The position numbers were made by a program, and so were the translations under genes. A stretch of 64,000 bases of DNA from Atherix ibis (lineage: Eukaryota; Arthropoda; Insecta; Diptera; Athericidae), in contig OY282609.1 of assembly GCA_958298945.1 (NCBI GenBank), positions 10,274,326-10,338,325 on the forward strand, written 5' to 3'. Below, one piece after another: positions 35,335-46,730 of this stretch. The notes below the pieces were generated by a model that had not been told where the DNA came from, ran no database searches, and was given only the letters and a program-made list of their open reading frames with translations. The stretch's first letter is position 1. The number at the start of each line of letters is the position of its first letter.

Positions 35335-35672
35335 AAGGGCTATCGAATTTGTGCTTCGGAAAGCAAAGTTAAATAAGATTTCGATTAAATTTTTTATTAT
35401 ATGATGGAACGGAACCTCATTCAAATGGCCGCCACAAGATCCTTGTATGACAGCAATAAAAAATCCATTTTTCACGCTGCCACACAAGAAAAAGTCCAAA
35501 GGCGACAAATCGCACGATCGTGGAGGCCAATTGATATCGCCATATCTCGAAATTGCGTGTCATTGGAGCTTTTAGTGTCTCTTCTCTTCATTAGGTATTT
35601 GTGGGTTTTTGAAGCCTCGTATACGGCAATTTTGCTTATTGACATATTCATAGAGCAAATCATTTTTTTTCA
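35335..35672 (-). pseudogene. DD41D-like relic A, internally deleted and fused to satellite
   Basis: On the minus strand the sequence reads YEYVNKQNCRIRGFKNPQ (catalytic-domain start), then jumps to AISRYGDINWPPRSCDLSPL and DFFLCGSVKNG, then CGGHLNEVPFHH at the C-terminus. Most of the catalytic core, including the QDGAT segment, is missing. The 3' end carries the family terminal sequence, seen on the plus strand as AAGGGCTATCGAATTTGTGC after a TA at 35333-35334. The other end runs straight into satellite array 3 at the point where FSDE would be encoded. Confidence 0.8.
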
Positions 35673-36310
35673 GAAAATTTTTACCAAAAATTTTTATAGA
35701 AAATTTTTACTGAAAAATTTTTATAGAAAATTTTTACTGAAAAATTTTTATAAAAAATTTTTACTGAAAAATTTTTATAGAAAATTTTTACTGAAAAATT
35801 TTTATAGAAAATTTTTACTGAAAAATTTTTATAGAAAATTTTTACTGAAAAATTTTTATAGAAAATTTTTACTGAAAAATTTTTATAGAAAATTTTTACT
35901 GAAAAATTTTTATAGAAAATTTTTACTGAAAAATTTTTATAGAAAATTTTTACTGAAAAATTTTTATAGAAAATATTTACTGAAAATCTTTTATAGAAAA
36001 TATTTACTGAAAATCTTTTATAGAAAATTTTTACTGAAAAATTTTTATAGAAAATTTTTACTGAAAATTTTTACTAAAAAATTTTTATAGAAAATTTTTA
36101 CTGAAAAATTTTTATAGAAAATTTTTACTGAAAAATTTTTATAGAAAATTTTTACTGAAAATCTTTTATAGAAAATATTTACTGAAAATCTTTTATAGAA
36201 AATATTTACTGAAAATCTTTTATAGAAAATTTTTACTGAAAATTTTTACTGAAAAATTTTTATAGAAAATTTTTACTGAAAAATGTTTACTGGAAAATTT
36301 TTAAAGAAAA
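35673..36310. repeat. Short-period satellite array 3, 27-bp unit
   Basis: About 23 very uniform units of GAAAAATTTTTATAGAAAA plus TTTTTACT (27 bp), with a few 26-bp or shortened units near 35975-36020 and 36165-36240. Because 27 is a multiple of three, the array leaves open a 229-codon frame (35401-36090) encoding a repeated NFYRKFLLK; this is a by-product of the repeat, not a gene. It is more homogeneous than arrays 1 and 2, hence probably younger. Confidence 0.93.
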
Positions 36311-37932
36311 AATTTCACAAGAAATGTGAAGCGTCACGACCATGGGGCCATTTAGCGTTTTTTTTTCTTCACACGTTAAGAGAAACTGTACTTTTTTAGC
36401 TGGCATAGTTTATTCAAAAAAAGTTTCTAAGGAAAAAATGACAACATTTTATTCTAATTAAAGAATATTTTCTGTCTGCGAAGACGTAGCTTTTGTAAAA
36501 AGCTATTTTGCCAAAACAAAAACAAATGAATAAAAATGAAAACTTACAAAATTCAAAGTAGAATTTATAAAAAAATAATAATAATAATATTCTTATTTAT
36601 AATAAATAAAAAAAAAATCACGTAACCGGAAATCGGCTAGTTGCATAGACTTTGGTATTAAGTAAATTTCAAGAAAGACAAGGACAGAAAAAACCCCCCA
36701 AAATACTTGTGTACGTACGTACGTCACTACTTTTGTTTCTGTTTTACTTTTTGTTGTGTTTTCTTTCTTTTTTGCCGTATTCTATTCAAACCAAGGAAGA
36801 TCGCACAAATACCAGGATAATTGATGTGGTCAATTATTGTTTATAATACACGCAGACATATTTATAAAAAACTTTTATTTGAAGAAGAAAAAAAACAATA
36901 AAAACAAATCAAAAGAACAGCACAAAAGAGACCAACGATTTGTATTCTTTCGCAATGAAAAAAAAACATCAAAAAATGAGCCAAAGTTTTTATGCCTTCT
37001 CTTTGACTCTTCCTTCTCTTTTCATCCCATTCTCTTCATTAAGTACAGATACTTCTGGTTCGTCAAATGAGTATTTTCGCAGTCTTTTCTTGTACAATTC
37101 TTATTCATTCGTTTTTGTATTTTTTTTTCTTCTCCTCTTTTAGAAGTTTAATCCACACAAAACCAAAACTAACAATTTTTAATGCTGCTCTATTATTTAT
37201 TTATTATTATAAGCTTTTGATGTGTGCTTGTGTGTGTCATACTCTCTCGCTCTCCTTTCTTTAGTTTAATGATCGCAAATCTTAATAAGAAAAGATCAAC
37301 AAATAATATTTTTTTCTCTCTGTTCTTATTGGTAAAATATCAAGTACGAAGGGGAAAAAAGTGAAAAAAAAACCATTCCAACTTATTCAGAAACAAAGAA
37401 AAATTTCAAAGCTTTCTGGAAATGAAAAATTCTTTTTTTTTTGCTATGTTTAAATTTTCGTTTTAAGTTTTTGTTCTTGTTTGTTTTTCTTTTTTCTTTT
37501 TTTGGTAAAATGAAATCGAGATGGTAGAGAATGAATGATTCTTAAAGTTTTTATAAGAAGATTTTGAAATTTTTTTTTCATGTATGGCTATTTTGGTAGC
37601 TTCGAAACGTTTTTATTCGAGAATTCTGAATATACCCCTCTACACGATGAAACTGATTTGCAAACGTGCTTGCAAACTTTACTTTGGCTATTTCCCATAA
37701 ACGTGCACATTGGTTTCTAAACTTGGTTCGTTTCAAAAGATTTTAAATCTTAAACATAGTCTGTATGCGTGATAAGAAACAGAAACTAAAGCTTAGCCAA
37801 AGAATAAATTTCTAAATGGTTGTGAAGAAAAGAGAAATTGTATTTTGTCACATTCCTAAATTGACAGTACTTAGATTAGAGCTTACTCAAAATGTACTTT
37901 TGAAAATAAAGTTTTATAATAAGAAAACTTTT
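36311..37932. other. AT-rich stretch, no gene recognised
   Basis: Overlapping short frames at 36652-37264 have no motif. A GTAC repeat lies at 36711-36723. Nothing else was identified. Confidence 0.5.
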
Positions 37933-39797
37933 CTAAACTTTAATTTCTATAAAATTTAACTTTAAGTGTTTACTTTCCGAAATACATGCGACACTGAGCA
38001 GTAATCGATTCTTTTGACGTAATTTTTGCACATTTCGGGCTGTAAGTTGGCATATTAATTTTTGAATGCTCCAAAGTTTGAAGATTATCTCTGCGTAAAC
38101 ACGATCGTTCGTGTAGTCCAGCCCCTTAATAAAAATGTCAACGGCGTCAAATCGCATGATCTTGGATGCTAGTTGTCTTCACAAAATTTGCGCAATGAAG
38201 GCATAATTTCTTGGGTTATGAGGCTTGGTGTGCTGTTTTGTTGAAACCATTAAAATCTATAAGTTAATGCTAAAAAAATTTAGTTAGTATACGGTCATAA
38301 ATTTAACGATCCAACAAAATCTAGGCAAATGACACCTTCAGATCAAAATGCACACCAAACAATCACTTTGCGCAAATACAATGGCTTTTCAAAACCCCAT
38401 ATACATCTATTTTGCATATTAACGTATTCAATATGCCTCATCGCTGAAAAAAAATGGTCGTTAAAAATATCAGCGCCCAAAACCTGTCTCAACCATCCAT
38501 AATCTAAATTGGCAAATCCTTCGCTGCTAAACAAATGCCACCTTGAATGACATACGAAAGTAGTTGCCGACCTAACAAAGAAAACACAAAAAATTTAAGA
38601 ATAAATATCTTCCTTTCTCAACATAGTCTCCTTTTAGCTCGATACACTTTTCCCAACGAAGCTTAATAGCTTTGACACCCTGTTTGTAGTAGGAATCGTT
38701 GAGCTCCTCAAAATATTATAGCCATTAACCGCAGACGCCACCCCTTCATTGTTGGTAAATCTTTTATCAGAGACCCATTTTTTTAAATTTTTGAAAGAGA
38801 AAATAATCCGAGGGGGCTAAATTTGGTGAAAAGGGTGCATGAAGAAGCAATTCGAAATTTAACTCTTTGATTTTAGCCATCGCGATAACAAATGTGTGTG
38901 TTTCGATGAAATGCGGCCGGTTTTTTTTTTTGATTTGATCAATCAAACGCTCCAATAAGTTCGCATAATACTCGCCGTTAATTATATTTCCTTTTTGAAG
39001 ATAATAAATCATAATTAGCCGACGCGCATCCCAAAAAACTGACACCATGTTTTTGCCAGTAGATGGAACTGTCTTCGCCTGCTTTGGACCCGATAATCCT
39101 GACTATTCCTTCATCTCGGGTGTGAAGTAATCGATCCATGTTTCAGCCATGGTTATGAATCGACGCAAAAACTTGGCTTTATTGCTACAAAACATCGCCA
39201 AACACTTGATTGAAACATCCTCACGACGCTATTTATGTTCCATTGTGAGCAAACGCGGCACCCATCTTGCGCACTGCTTTCTCATGTCCAAATTTTCAGT
39301 CAATATATGCGATGTACAGCATTTTCTGAAATGTCTGCTATGTTAGTTCGCGCACTTTCAGTCGACGGTCATCCAATATCATTTTGTGGATTTTCTTCAC
39401 CATTTCTGACGTGGTCATTTCATTTGGGTGACCGCTGCAATTCTCGTCTTGACAACTCGTACGTCCTCATTTAAACTCTGTCACCCAATATTTTATTGTT
39501 TTAAACGAAGGAGCAGACTCCGTCAGAGTATATTCGGCTTTGATACATAACGATGACTAAATTTGTCCTTGTCTGCCAGTTCACTATTAATGGCGGTCAA
39601 ACAAATACTAAACAATGCACCTTCATCAAACTTCAAACTTGAGGTTTATAAGATTGGTACTCTCGACCATAGTAATTTTTTTCAAACAACAACCGCCATT
39701 TATACATCAGGTCGAGTACTTCTGGAACTAGCCTCATATGGGGTTGACAGCTGTCAAATAACGAGATTGTAATTTCCGAACCACGAAATATATAATT
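37933..39797 (-). pseudogene. DD41D-like relic B, split by an irritans-type mariner
   Basis: Minus strand. The part 39739-39797 is the 5' end (TTTCCGAACCACGAAATA on the plus strand, then TTGACAGCTGTCAA upstream). The part 37933-38552 encodes YVNMQNRCIWGFEKP and LYLRKVIVWCAF, then a gap, and C-terminal NDRVYAEIIFKLWSIQKL. Between the two lies a mariner at 38555-39736 with TA on both sides. The QDGAT and CDLTPLD blocks were not found, and stops are frequent. Confidence 0.8.
38555..39736 (-). mobile_element. Irritans-type mariner nested in relic B, inactive
   Basis: The 1182-bp element is flanked by TA (38553-38554 and 39737-39738). The right end, read inward, is TGAGGCTAGTTCCAGAAGTA; the left end, CGAAAGTAGTTGC then CGACCT, is a shortened version of the same repeat. 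On the minus strand the transposase reads MVKKIHKMILDDRRLKVREL in one frame. RRFITMAETWIDYFTPE follows, where the first catalytic aspartate has become alanine. Then come MVSVFWDARR and INGEYYANLLERLIDQIKKK. The LFHQDNAP block with the second aspartate is lost between RPHF and MAKIKELNFEL. SPNLAPSDYFLF keeps the third. Frames are broken in several places and the 3' end encodes a WEKCIELKGDYVEK-like tail. Confidence 0.88.
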
Positions 39798-39799
39798 CT

Positions 39800-40071
39800 T
39801 AAATACAATTTTTAGTCGACTATCATACAGTATTAGCGCTTAGAATTGACGGTAACGGTATTTTCGTCTTCATCTTCAAACAAATACCGCTCAATGACAC
39901 CTTCAGACTAACAAGCAAATTTAACAGTCACATTTCGGTGAAATAATGGCTGCTTTAACGGTATTTATAATAAAAAATGGCAAACTCTATTTTAAACAAA
40001 TGTCATTTTTTATTGCTATTACGTGTGACAGATATTAAATAACTTTAGGAACCACAAAATGGATAATCCTA
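39800..40071 (-). pseudogene. DD41D-like relic F, short
   Basis: Minus strand: RNVTVKFAC, stop, SEGVIERYLFEDEDENTVTV and NSKR, matching VTVWCGFWSEGVIGPYFFE..NTVTVNGERY of the family. The 5' end is visible on the plus strand as GGAACCACAAAATGGATAAT before a TA near 40072. It abuts the 5' end of relic B. Confidence 0.7.
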
Positions 40072-42199
40072 TATTGGGCTTAAAAACTAGTTTTTTTTCT
40101 TATACTTTTCAGTAAATTTTGTAAGATTACAAAAATTTTTAAAAATATCCCCACCATACAATATCTGATGTAGGTTAAATTTGATCGCTTATTATCATTA
40201 TACTAAAATATATTGAAAAAAGAATCGAAAACATAAAATTTCACTTAGTTGTGTACAATGATGTGTTCAGCACCCAGTTTTGAATTGTCTACCCTCATGG
40301 TGGTTAGTTAAAATTGTTAAAACTCACGTCAAACATTTGTGAAACAAATCGCCTCGAATTTATCGTCTATCGGAATGATCTGAATGCGGCCCGAGTCCGA
40401 AATGAGGATATGCCAATTAAGAAAATCACTGGGGAACGCAGCAGTTGAAGTGATGCTAGTTTCCAGACCAATTTCAGATCGTATTGGTTTTGCAGAATGT
40501 GAGGTCACTGGCGTAGCTGTCGGGTTCGACGACAAAATAGACGACAAAATGAATTGTCGTTGTTATTGTATGCATTTCGGCAGTCCATTCTCTTTTCCGA
40601 GATAGGTTTGAATAGACTTGGTTGAGCTATACATCAGTCGATTCGTGGTGATGATAGATGATAGTACGATTGAATTGGGCACAATTGGAAGACCATAAAG
40701 CCAAATACAATTAGTCCAAAGAAAAAATAAAAGCCGAAATCAATACGGCTCTGATGTCAATTATGGACACAAATGGTGGCAATAACTGCGGTTTGGCAGT
40801 GTGGATTTGCTCATTCAGATAGAGTGAAGATGAAATTTCAGTTTAATTTTGCAGAATCCATAATAACCTTGCACACAATATAATCTGGCCATGATTCTTC
40901 TCCATCAATTCGGCTTTCTTGTTGCGCGTACCTTAATTAGATGACCAGAGACAGCAGACAATCGAATTTATTGACTAGCTTTGCCCAAGACTTTTTTAAT
41001 AACAGAACATATTGATTAACCGCAATTAGCTTGAATCGAATTCCAAATTCGTACATTCCATCTATCCGTTCGGCATTGAAGTAAACGCAAATTCATTCAA
41101 GATTGCCTAGGAAATGGAAAAAAAAACACCTACCATCACCTTACACATGGTCAAAGTGACCAAAATGACCGAAAACCTTTAATCAATTTACCGACATAGT
41201 CCAACCTTGACTATGTGTGGATTTGTTTTGTTCCATTACGTTTCCAGCCTCCGGAAGGCGTCTAGCCCATTCATAGATATTGTAAGCGAAAAGGCAGCTA
41301 CAGTAGCATGTCTCGGTACCGAAATTTGTGTCAAGGATATCGAAAAATTTCCTGGCATCGGCATCGGCGCTGTATATCAGTTTCGTGTGCATGTGTGTGA
41401 GTACATCTTCCCATCCGCCCACAACGGTAAAATGCTGTCGGGCTTGGATGTGACCACAAATGCTGACGAACATTTTCTCTACCGTATCTGAATCTTATGT
41501 GCACTATAAATGTTCCTTATAATCCCATTTTTTGATGAAAATAAAAAAAAATACCAACAATTTCGTCCAAATTGCACAAATTATCTGGAAAAATTATTTT
41601 GAAAGTGAAAAAAATTTAAATCAACTTTTCTAAACAGGAAATTTTGTTTTTATCTAAAAACTTTTTTTTGGAAAAAAACCCCACTTTTTTTATAAAGCTT
41701 TTATGTAATTTAATTTTGTTCTCTTCTGATGGATAATTTAGTCAAAAACGTTAGTCTAGCAATTCTTATTGGTAAAAGTCGACCTTATCAGTGAGTGTTT
41801 TTTTTTGGGGGGGGGGGGGGCGCGGCATTTACAGTGACCCTGAATTGTAGAGAAATGCTCCACAAAACCGTAATCAATATTTGGCACAAAAGCTGTATTG
41901 TATGCTATCGAAAATCCTGTCCTCTTTTTGTCGTCTCTTCGGTATGCGGATGTATAAAATCCATTCAGTTTGTTTTTGGCAGACAAGAGTATGAAAAATT
42001 ATCATAAAAACATTTTTTTGTAATTATTTATCTAAGGAATTTTCTAGTTTCTTATAATACAGACAATGTTAATACTCGTAGTTATTTTTATACGCAATAT
42101 CAAAATTGTGGGTGGGTGGTAACAGATAAACTAATAAGTTAACTTAAAATGGCCAAAAGTATGTAATTCTGTTAGAATTCCTTTCGAATAAAACCAAAT
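40072..42199. other. Mixed stretch with an unidentified GC-richer segment
   Basis: The part 40330-41490 is GC-richer and has frames on both strands (41207-41491 plus, 94 codons; 41183-41473 minus, 96 codons; 40329-40547 minus, 72 codons). None matches a family I recognise. It could be an old mobile element or unique host sequence. A 14-base G run lies at 41807-41820. Confidence 0.4.
41807..41820 (+). repeat. 14-base poly-G tract
   Basis: Uninterrupted run of 14 G following a T run. Confidence 0.95.
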
Positions 42200-43110
42200 T
42201 GCTTTCCTTTAAAAAGGCTACAATCTCAGTTGACTTATGAAATTATAAGATTGACATCACGGCAGGAGTTTGGAAGGAAAATTCAGACAAGAAAAGGGAT
42301 TTGAATTGCTTTTAATTGCATTTAACAATGTCTCTTCCAGCATGTGGAAAATTTTCATACATCTCGGATTAATGACGTTCCTCAGGGAGGGCAGCATTCT
42401 CCCTATTCTATTCAATATCTTTTTTTCGCCTTGCTTATATTCTAAACAATATCCACATATGCTGATGATGCGAATAGTCTTACTTCACTTAAGAACACTA
42501 AAAATGCACCTCAAACTCTACAAAACTATATCCTACTAAGAGTCCTTAAGGAGAAAAGTGAGGGTAAGAGTTCATAAGGAGAAAAGTGTTCATATAACAT
42601 AGATTCGCCACCCTGAACAATGTCTCCAGTAAAAGTGTTTTGTAAATATCGTATACAAGTACGATATTTAGGACTATATGTAAATAAACGACTCATGCAG
42701 AACCACACACGAAACTCAAACTTTCAAACTCAACAGATGTTACCGATAAATACTTAAACTAACCGACAACAGACCTATCACTAAATAATACTATCTAATT
42801 AAATTATCATTCAATAATAAACTAATAATAGATGGCACAATACTTGAACCCATTAGGACCTACGGACTTGAATCCATTTGGACTTACGGACTTGAATCCA
42901 TTTGATACCACGGGCTTGAACCCATTTGGACTTACGAATTTAAACCAATTTGGACCTACGGACTTGGACTCCAATTCCCATCGATTACAATTACTTCAAT
43001 CCAAAACTATACGCAAAATTGTGGATGCTTCTTTTTACGAGATGTGGGATACTAATAAGGCTGGCATCCTCCACAAATCTTGTACGTTAGTCCTTACTAT
43101 ACGGTAACTG
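42200..43110 (+). pseudogene. Jockey-clade relic with an internal minisatellite
   Basis: A frame near 42365-42420 encodes NDVPQGGQHSP (from the VPQGS motif), and TYADDANSLTSLKNTKN follows with an intact YADD at 42458-42469. Farther on come eroded pieces of the thumb (YLGLYVNKRL-like near 42665-42695) and LIIDGTILEPIRTYGLE, matching the LLLYKTILKPIWTYG motif. That motif region is expanded into a 24-bp tandem repeat (42844-42970). After it a different frame resumes with HRLQLLQSKTIRKIVDASFY, matching the usual continuation of Jockey proteins. Stops and shifts show it is dead. Confidence 0.8.
42844..42970 (+). repeat. 24-bp minisatellite grown from the KPIWTYG motif of the Jockey relic
   Basis: Five 24-bp units start at 42844, 42868, 42892, 42916 and 42940, with a partial sixth at 42964. 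In the frame of the Jockey protein each unit reads as (E/K)(P/S)IWTYGL or a close variant; in the open frame they read LNPFGLTD. The period of exactly eight codons keeps both frames. Confidence 0.92.
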
Positions 43111-43339
43111 TGCCGAACGACATTGAAATTTTTACTAATAAAGAGTAATAAATGAAGTTTTTTTTTTTAAAGCGATGATGTACCATGAAATTGTTTATTA
43201 AGCTTGTTGAATTTTTGCCTTACGAAAAGTTACAATGAGAAAATGTATAAAAAAAAAGGTTTTTATCGAAAGTACAAGTTTTATGATGGCGTATAAAGTA
43301 TTTTTGGACAGCCGGGAAACAGTGTAAAACGAACCTTGC

Positions 43340-43700
43340 TCAGAGGGACCTTTAACAACAAAAACTGATGAAAGCGTGGAACTAATGAGGATTCTTGTGA
43401 GGTCAGACCGTCGATGAGCATTGAATATCTTTGAACGGCTCAGAAAAGGGGTTCTCCGCGTCAGATCGGATGTTGAAGACAATTGGATGCTATGCTCCCT
43501 TTCACAGGTCCGTCTCCATCAAAGATTTTTAGTCTGAAAAAGGAACTTCTATGATTCTCCAGCCCTCTTCTTATATAATCTCTGTCCGTATGACTTTTTT
43601 CCCCCAAGATCAAAAAACCTTTGAAAGTTCGTCCATCGATAAAATCCGAACCGGAGTAACCGTCGAACTGACGATGGATTCCTTCCTAACTTTCAGCCTC
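43340..43700 (+). pseudogene. Degenerate mariner-like transposase relic (copy c)
   Basis: A frame reads EGPLTTKTDESVELMRILV and RSDRR, the mariner linker region. After a stop it continues with RLRKGVLRVRSDVEDNWML, which precedes the HDNAP block in this lineage. Another frame (43620-43665) reads SSIDKIRTGVTVEL, the C-terminal region. The part with the first catalytic aspartate is missing. It resembles copies a and b. Confidence 0.65.
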
Positions 43701-45484
43701 ATTCCTTTTCTGCTACACTTTGTAGCGAAAATTTACTTCTAACTTATTGGACTACCCACTTTTCATTACGAAAGCTGAATAGAAAAACATGATTCTACTA
43801 TTTTTCTTTATGTCATGTTCTCTTTTCGTTTATTATTATCATGATAACTTTCATATTTTTGTCGATTCAATTTTTTGTACAAATGTCATTTCATATCTTA
43901 TCATAAATTTCAAGTCCAAGAAAAAAATCCAACAATAAAAAATCTCGGAATACTCATATAGCTTCTGATCGAAATTGCAAATTGAAGATGTTTTGGCATT
44001 TAAGTGGCGTATGAATTGGAAAAGTAGCTCGCTCCTCCGGATTTGGGGTTGAACATTTTGCAATCATGTCTCTGTCGCCAATTGATATCCTCAGGTTTTC
44101 GTACCACATTTTTATTTTTAAAACATTTCATTTCAAGACTAAATCGATGTACATTTATACGCTTTATACGCTATGGTCATATAAAAAGTGGATGTTTCTA
44201 TGCTATTTGCAAAATAATAAACCACAAAAGTACTATTTATACCAACAAGTATGTACGAAATTTCACAAGTCCGTCCATGTCACCTTGATGGGTAAATAAA
44301 AACTTGAACCAGTATAGCCAACTTTAAATTGAAAAAAAAAATAAAAGTTTTATCGCAAGATTGGCTAATATTGTAGTATGGGTAACAGGTGTACAAGTTT
44401 ATGTACAATTAGTGATATTTTTTTGTCTTTAATTTTTATCATTTCAACATACATAAATGGTATCATTCCATTACTGATAGTTTGTAGTTACTATCTTGAA
44501 ATGGCATGGAATTTGATATTTGATTTATTTCGTTTAGAAGTGCAACAAATGAAGCCATTTGTATATTAATTTTAGACTAGATTGTTGCTCTCATTAATGG
44601 TGTGTTCTATTTGAAAATCGCGTAAGATTATTTGAATTGTAAAAAAATTCTTACTAAAAATTTATCTATAAAAAATATGGTTTTCTTAAGAAACTCTTCC
44701 AATTCTTATGCCAAATTCTTTTGTCGAAAGTTTCGTATTATTATTAACTTTGTCTTCAAATCTAAATATGATTTAATCAAAGTAAATAATCAATATATTT
44801 ATTTGTACATTATTTTATTGAGGATATAAGATCACATTTGCTTTATCAATTTTTAATCAAAATAAACAATTCTTCAATTGAGCGTTGTATGATTGCTTAA
44901 TCCAAATAATTAATTCCAAAGCTCGATTATCTCATTTATGAATTTTTATATTTTTAATATAATTTAAAAATATTATAAAAACTAGAATTTTCTAGACAAT
45001 TTCTTATCTTTTCAATTTATCAAATCATTTTTTCTTGGATTATTATCAGAAATATGTATAAACAAAATCGACTTACTCTGAAAAAATGCTATAGAACATT
45101 TTGATAAAAAAGCTTATCGAAGCTTTTCATCGGAATTTCATTTCTTGTTAATTATTTATCTTATTTACCTTGAATTATTGTTGTTATATTTTTTTTTATA
45201 ATAAAAAATTATTTACCGCACTTGTACCGAAAATATTTTGTTGTCGAAATGTTCATTTTCGCCAAGATAAAAAAGCTTGTTTTGAAAACGTGGCTCACAA
45301 TGAATTTTAGACATTTTTTTTGCTTGTTAATAGAATTTTTTTTAAAACAAGTTTCAAAACATGTCAATTCTTTTTTATCATTTACACAATTGTTTTTGTT
45401 CAAATACAGTTTAAATGGAAATATTTTTGCAATTACGATATACGTTAATGATAAGCAAAAACATTAATAGAATGGAATAATGTC
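43701..45484. other. AT-rich stretch, no gene recognised
   Basis: Several frames of 60-81 codons with no recognisable motif. Nothing else was identified. Confidence 0.5.
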
Positions 45485-46730
45485 GATTTATTGCTTTCTA
45501 TATATATTTCGATGTTTTCTGCATTTTCGATGTTTTCAAAATTTTTGATGTTACCCAAATTTTTTGTTGCTGTCAAAATTTTTGGGTTTTCAAAATTTTA
45601 TGATTTTTTTAAAATTTTTTGTTATTATTAAATTTTGATATTATCAAAATAGTCAATCTTTTTTCAAAATTTTCGATATTTGCTAAAATTTTGGTTTTTT
45701 AGATTTTCAATATTTTCACATTTTCGATATTTTCTACATTTTCAATGTAGTCTAAATTTTCAAAATATTTGATGTGTTCTAAAATTTCCGTTTTTCAAAT
45801 TTGTCGATGTTTGCTAAACTTTGTTTTCTAGATTTTGAATATTTTCAAAATTTTCGATGTGTTCAAAATTTTTGATGTTTTCTAAGTTTTTGACGTTTTC
45901 TATATTTTCGATGTTTGCTAAATTTTGAAAATATTGTATTTGATGTTTTCTAAAATGACCGTTTGCAAATTTTTCGATGTTTTAAAAAATTGCGTTCCGT
46001 TAAAAATTTTTATTATTTTACAAAATTTTCAATATTTTTACCATAAAATTTTCTAAATTTTTGATGTTTTCAAAATAGTGAATGCTTTCAAATATTTCGA
46101 TATTTTCTAAAGTTTCCGTTTGCCAAATTTTCAATGTTTTCAAAATTTTCGATGTTTTCTACATTTTCGATGTAGTCTAAATTTTTAAATTATTTGATGT
46201 GTTCTAAAATGATCGTTTTTTTCAAATTTTTCAATGTTTCAAAATTTAAAAAATTTTTAAATTTTCAATATTTTGAAAATTTTTCTATATTTTCGATGTT
46301 TTTTAAAATAGTTGATGTTTTCAAAGTTTTCGATATTTTCTTAAATTTCTGTTTTCTAGATTTTCGATGTTTTCAAAATATTCGATGACTTCAAAATTGT
46401 CGATGTTTGCTAAAATTTCTATTTTTTGGATTTTCAATATTTTGTGTTCAAAATGTTCGATGTTTTCTAAATTTTGACGTGTTCTACATTTTCGATGTTT
46501 TATAAATTTTCCATGTTTTCAAAATAGTCAATATTTTCAAAATTTTCATTATTTTCTAAAATTTCTGTTTTCTAGATTTTTAATGTTTTCTAAGTTTTTA
46601 ACGTTTTCTACATTTGCAATTTTCTCAAAAATGTTAATGTTCAAAATTCTTGATATTTTCAAAAATTTTCAATGTTTTCTATATATTTTTTGATTTTATA
46701 TTTTCCATATTTCTTGAATATATTAAAATA
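45485..46730. repeat. Degenerate TTTTCGATGTTTTC repeat field
   Basis: About 1.25 kb of diverged short units built from TTTTCGATGTTTTCTAAA and TTTTCAAAATTTTCGATG. A longer block repeats: a CTACATTTTC(A/G)ATGTAGTC word with the same following sequence appears near 45735 and 46160, giving a higher-order spacing of about 425 bp. The units are far more diverged than those of the other satellites, so it is probably old. Confidence 0.85.

Noticed and set aside
35401..36090. A 229-codon open frame, the longest in the window
   Set aside because: It consists of relic transposon sequence read antisense followed by a 27-bp satellite; the protein is the repeated NFYRKFLLK by-product of the array.
41183..41491. 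Overlapping 94- and 96-codon frames on opposite strands
   Set aside because: Neither could be matched to a family from memory; overlap on both strands argues for chance in a GC-richer patch. Kept only as an unassigned segment.
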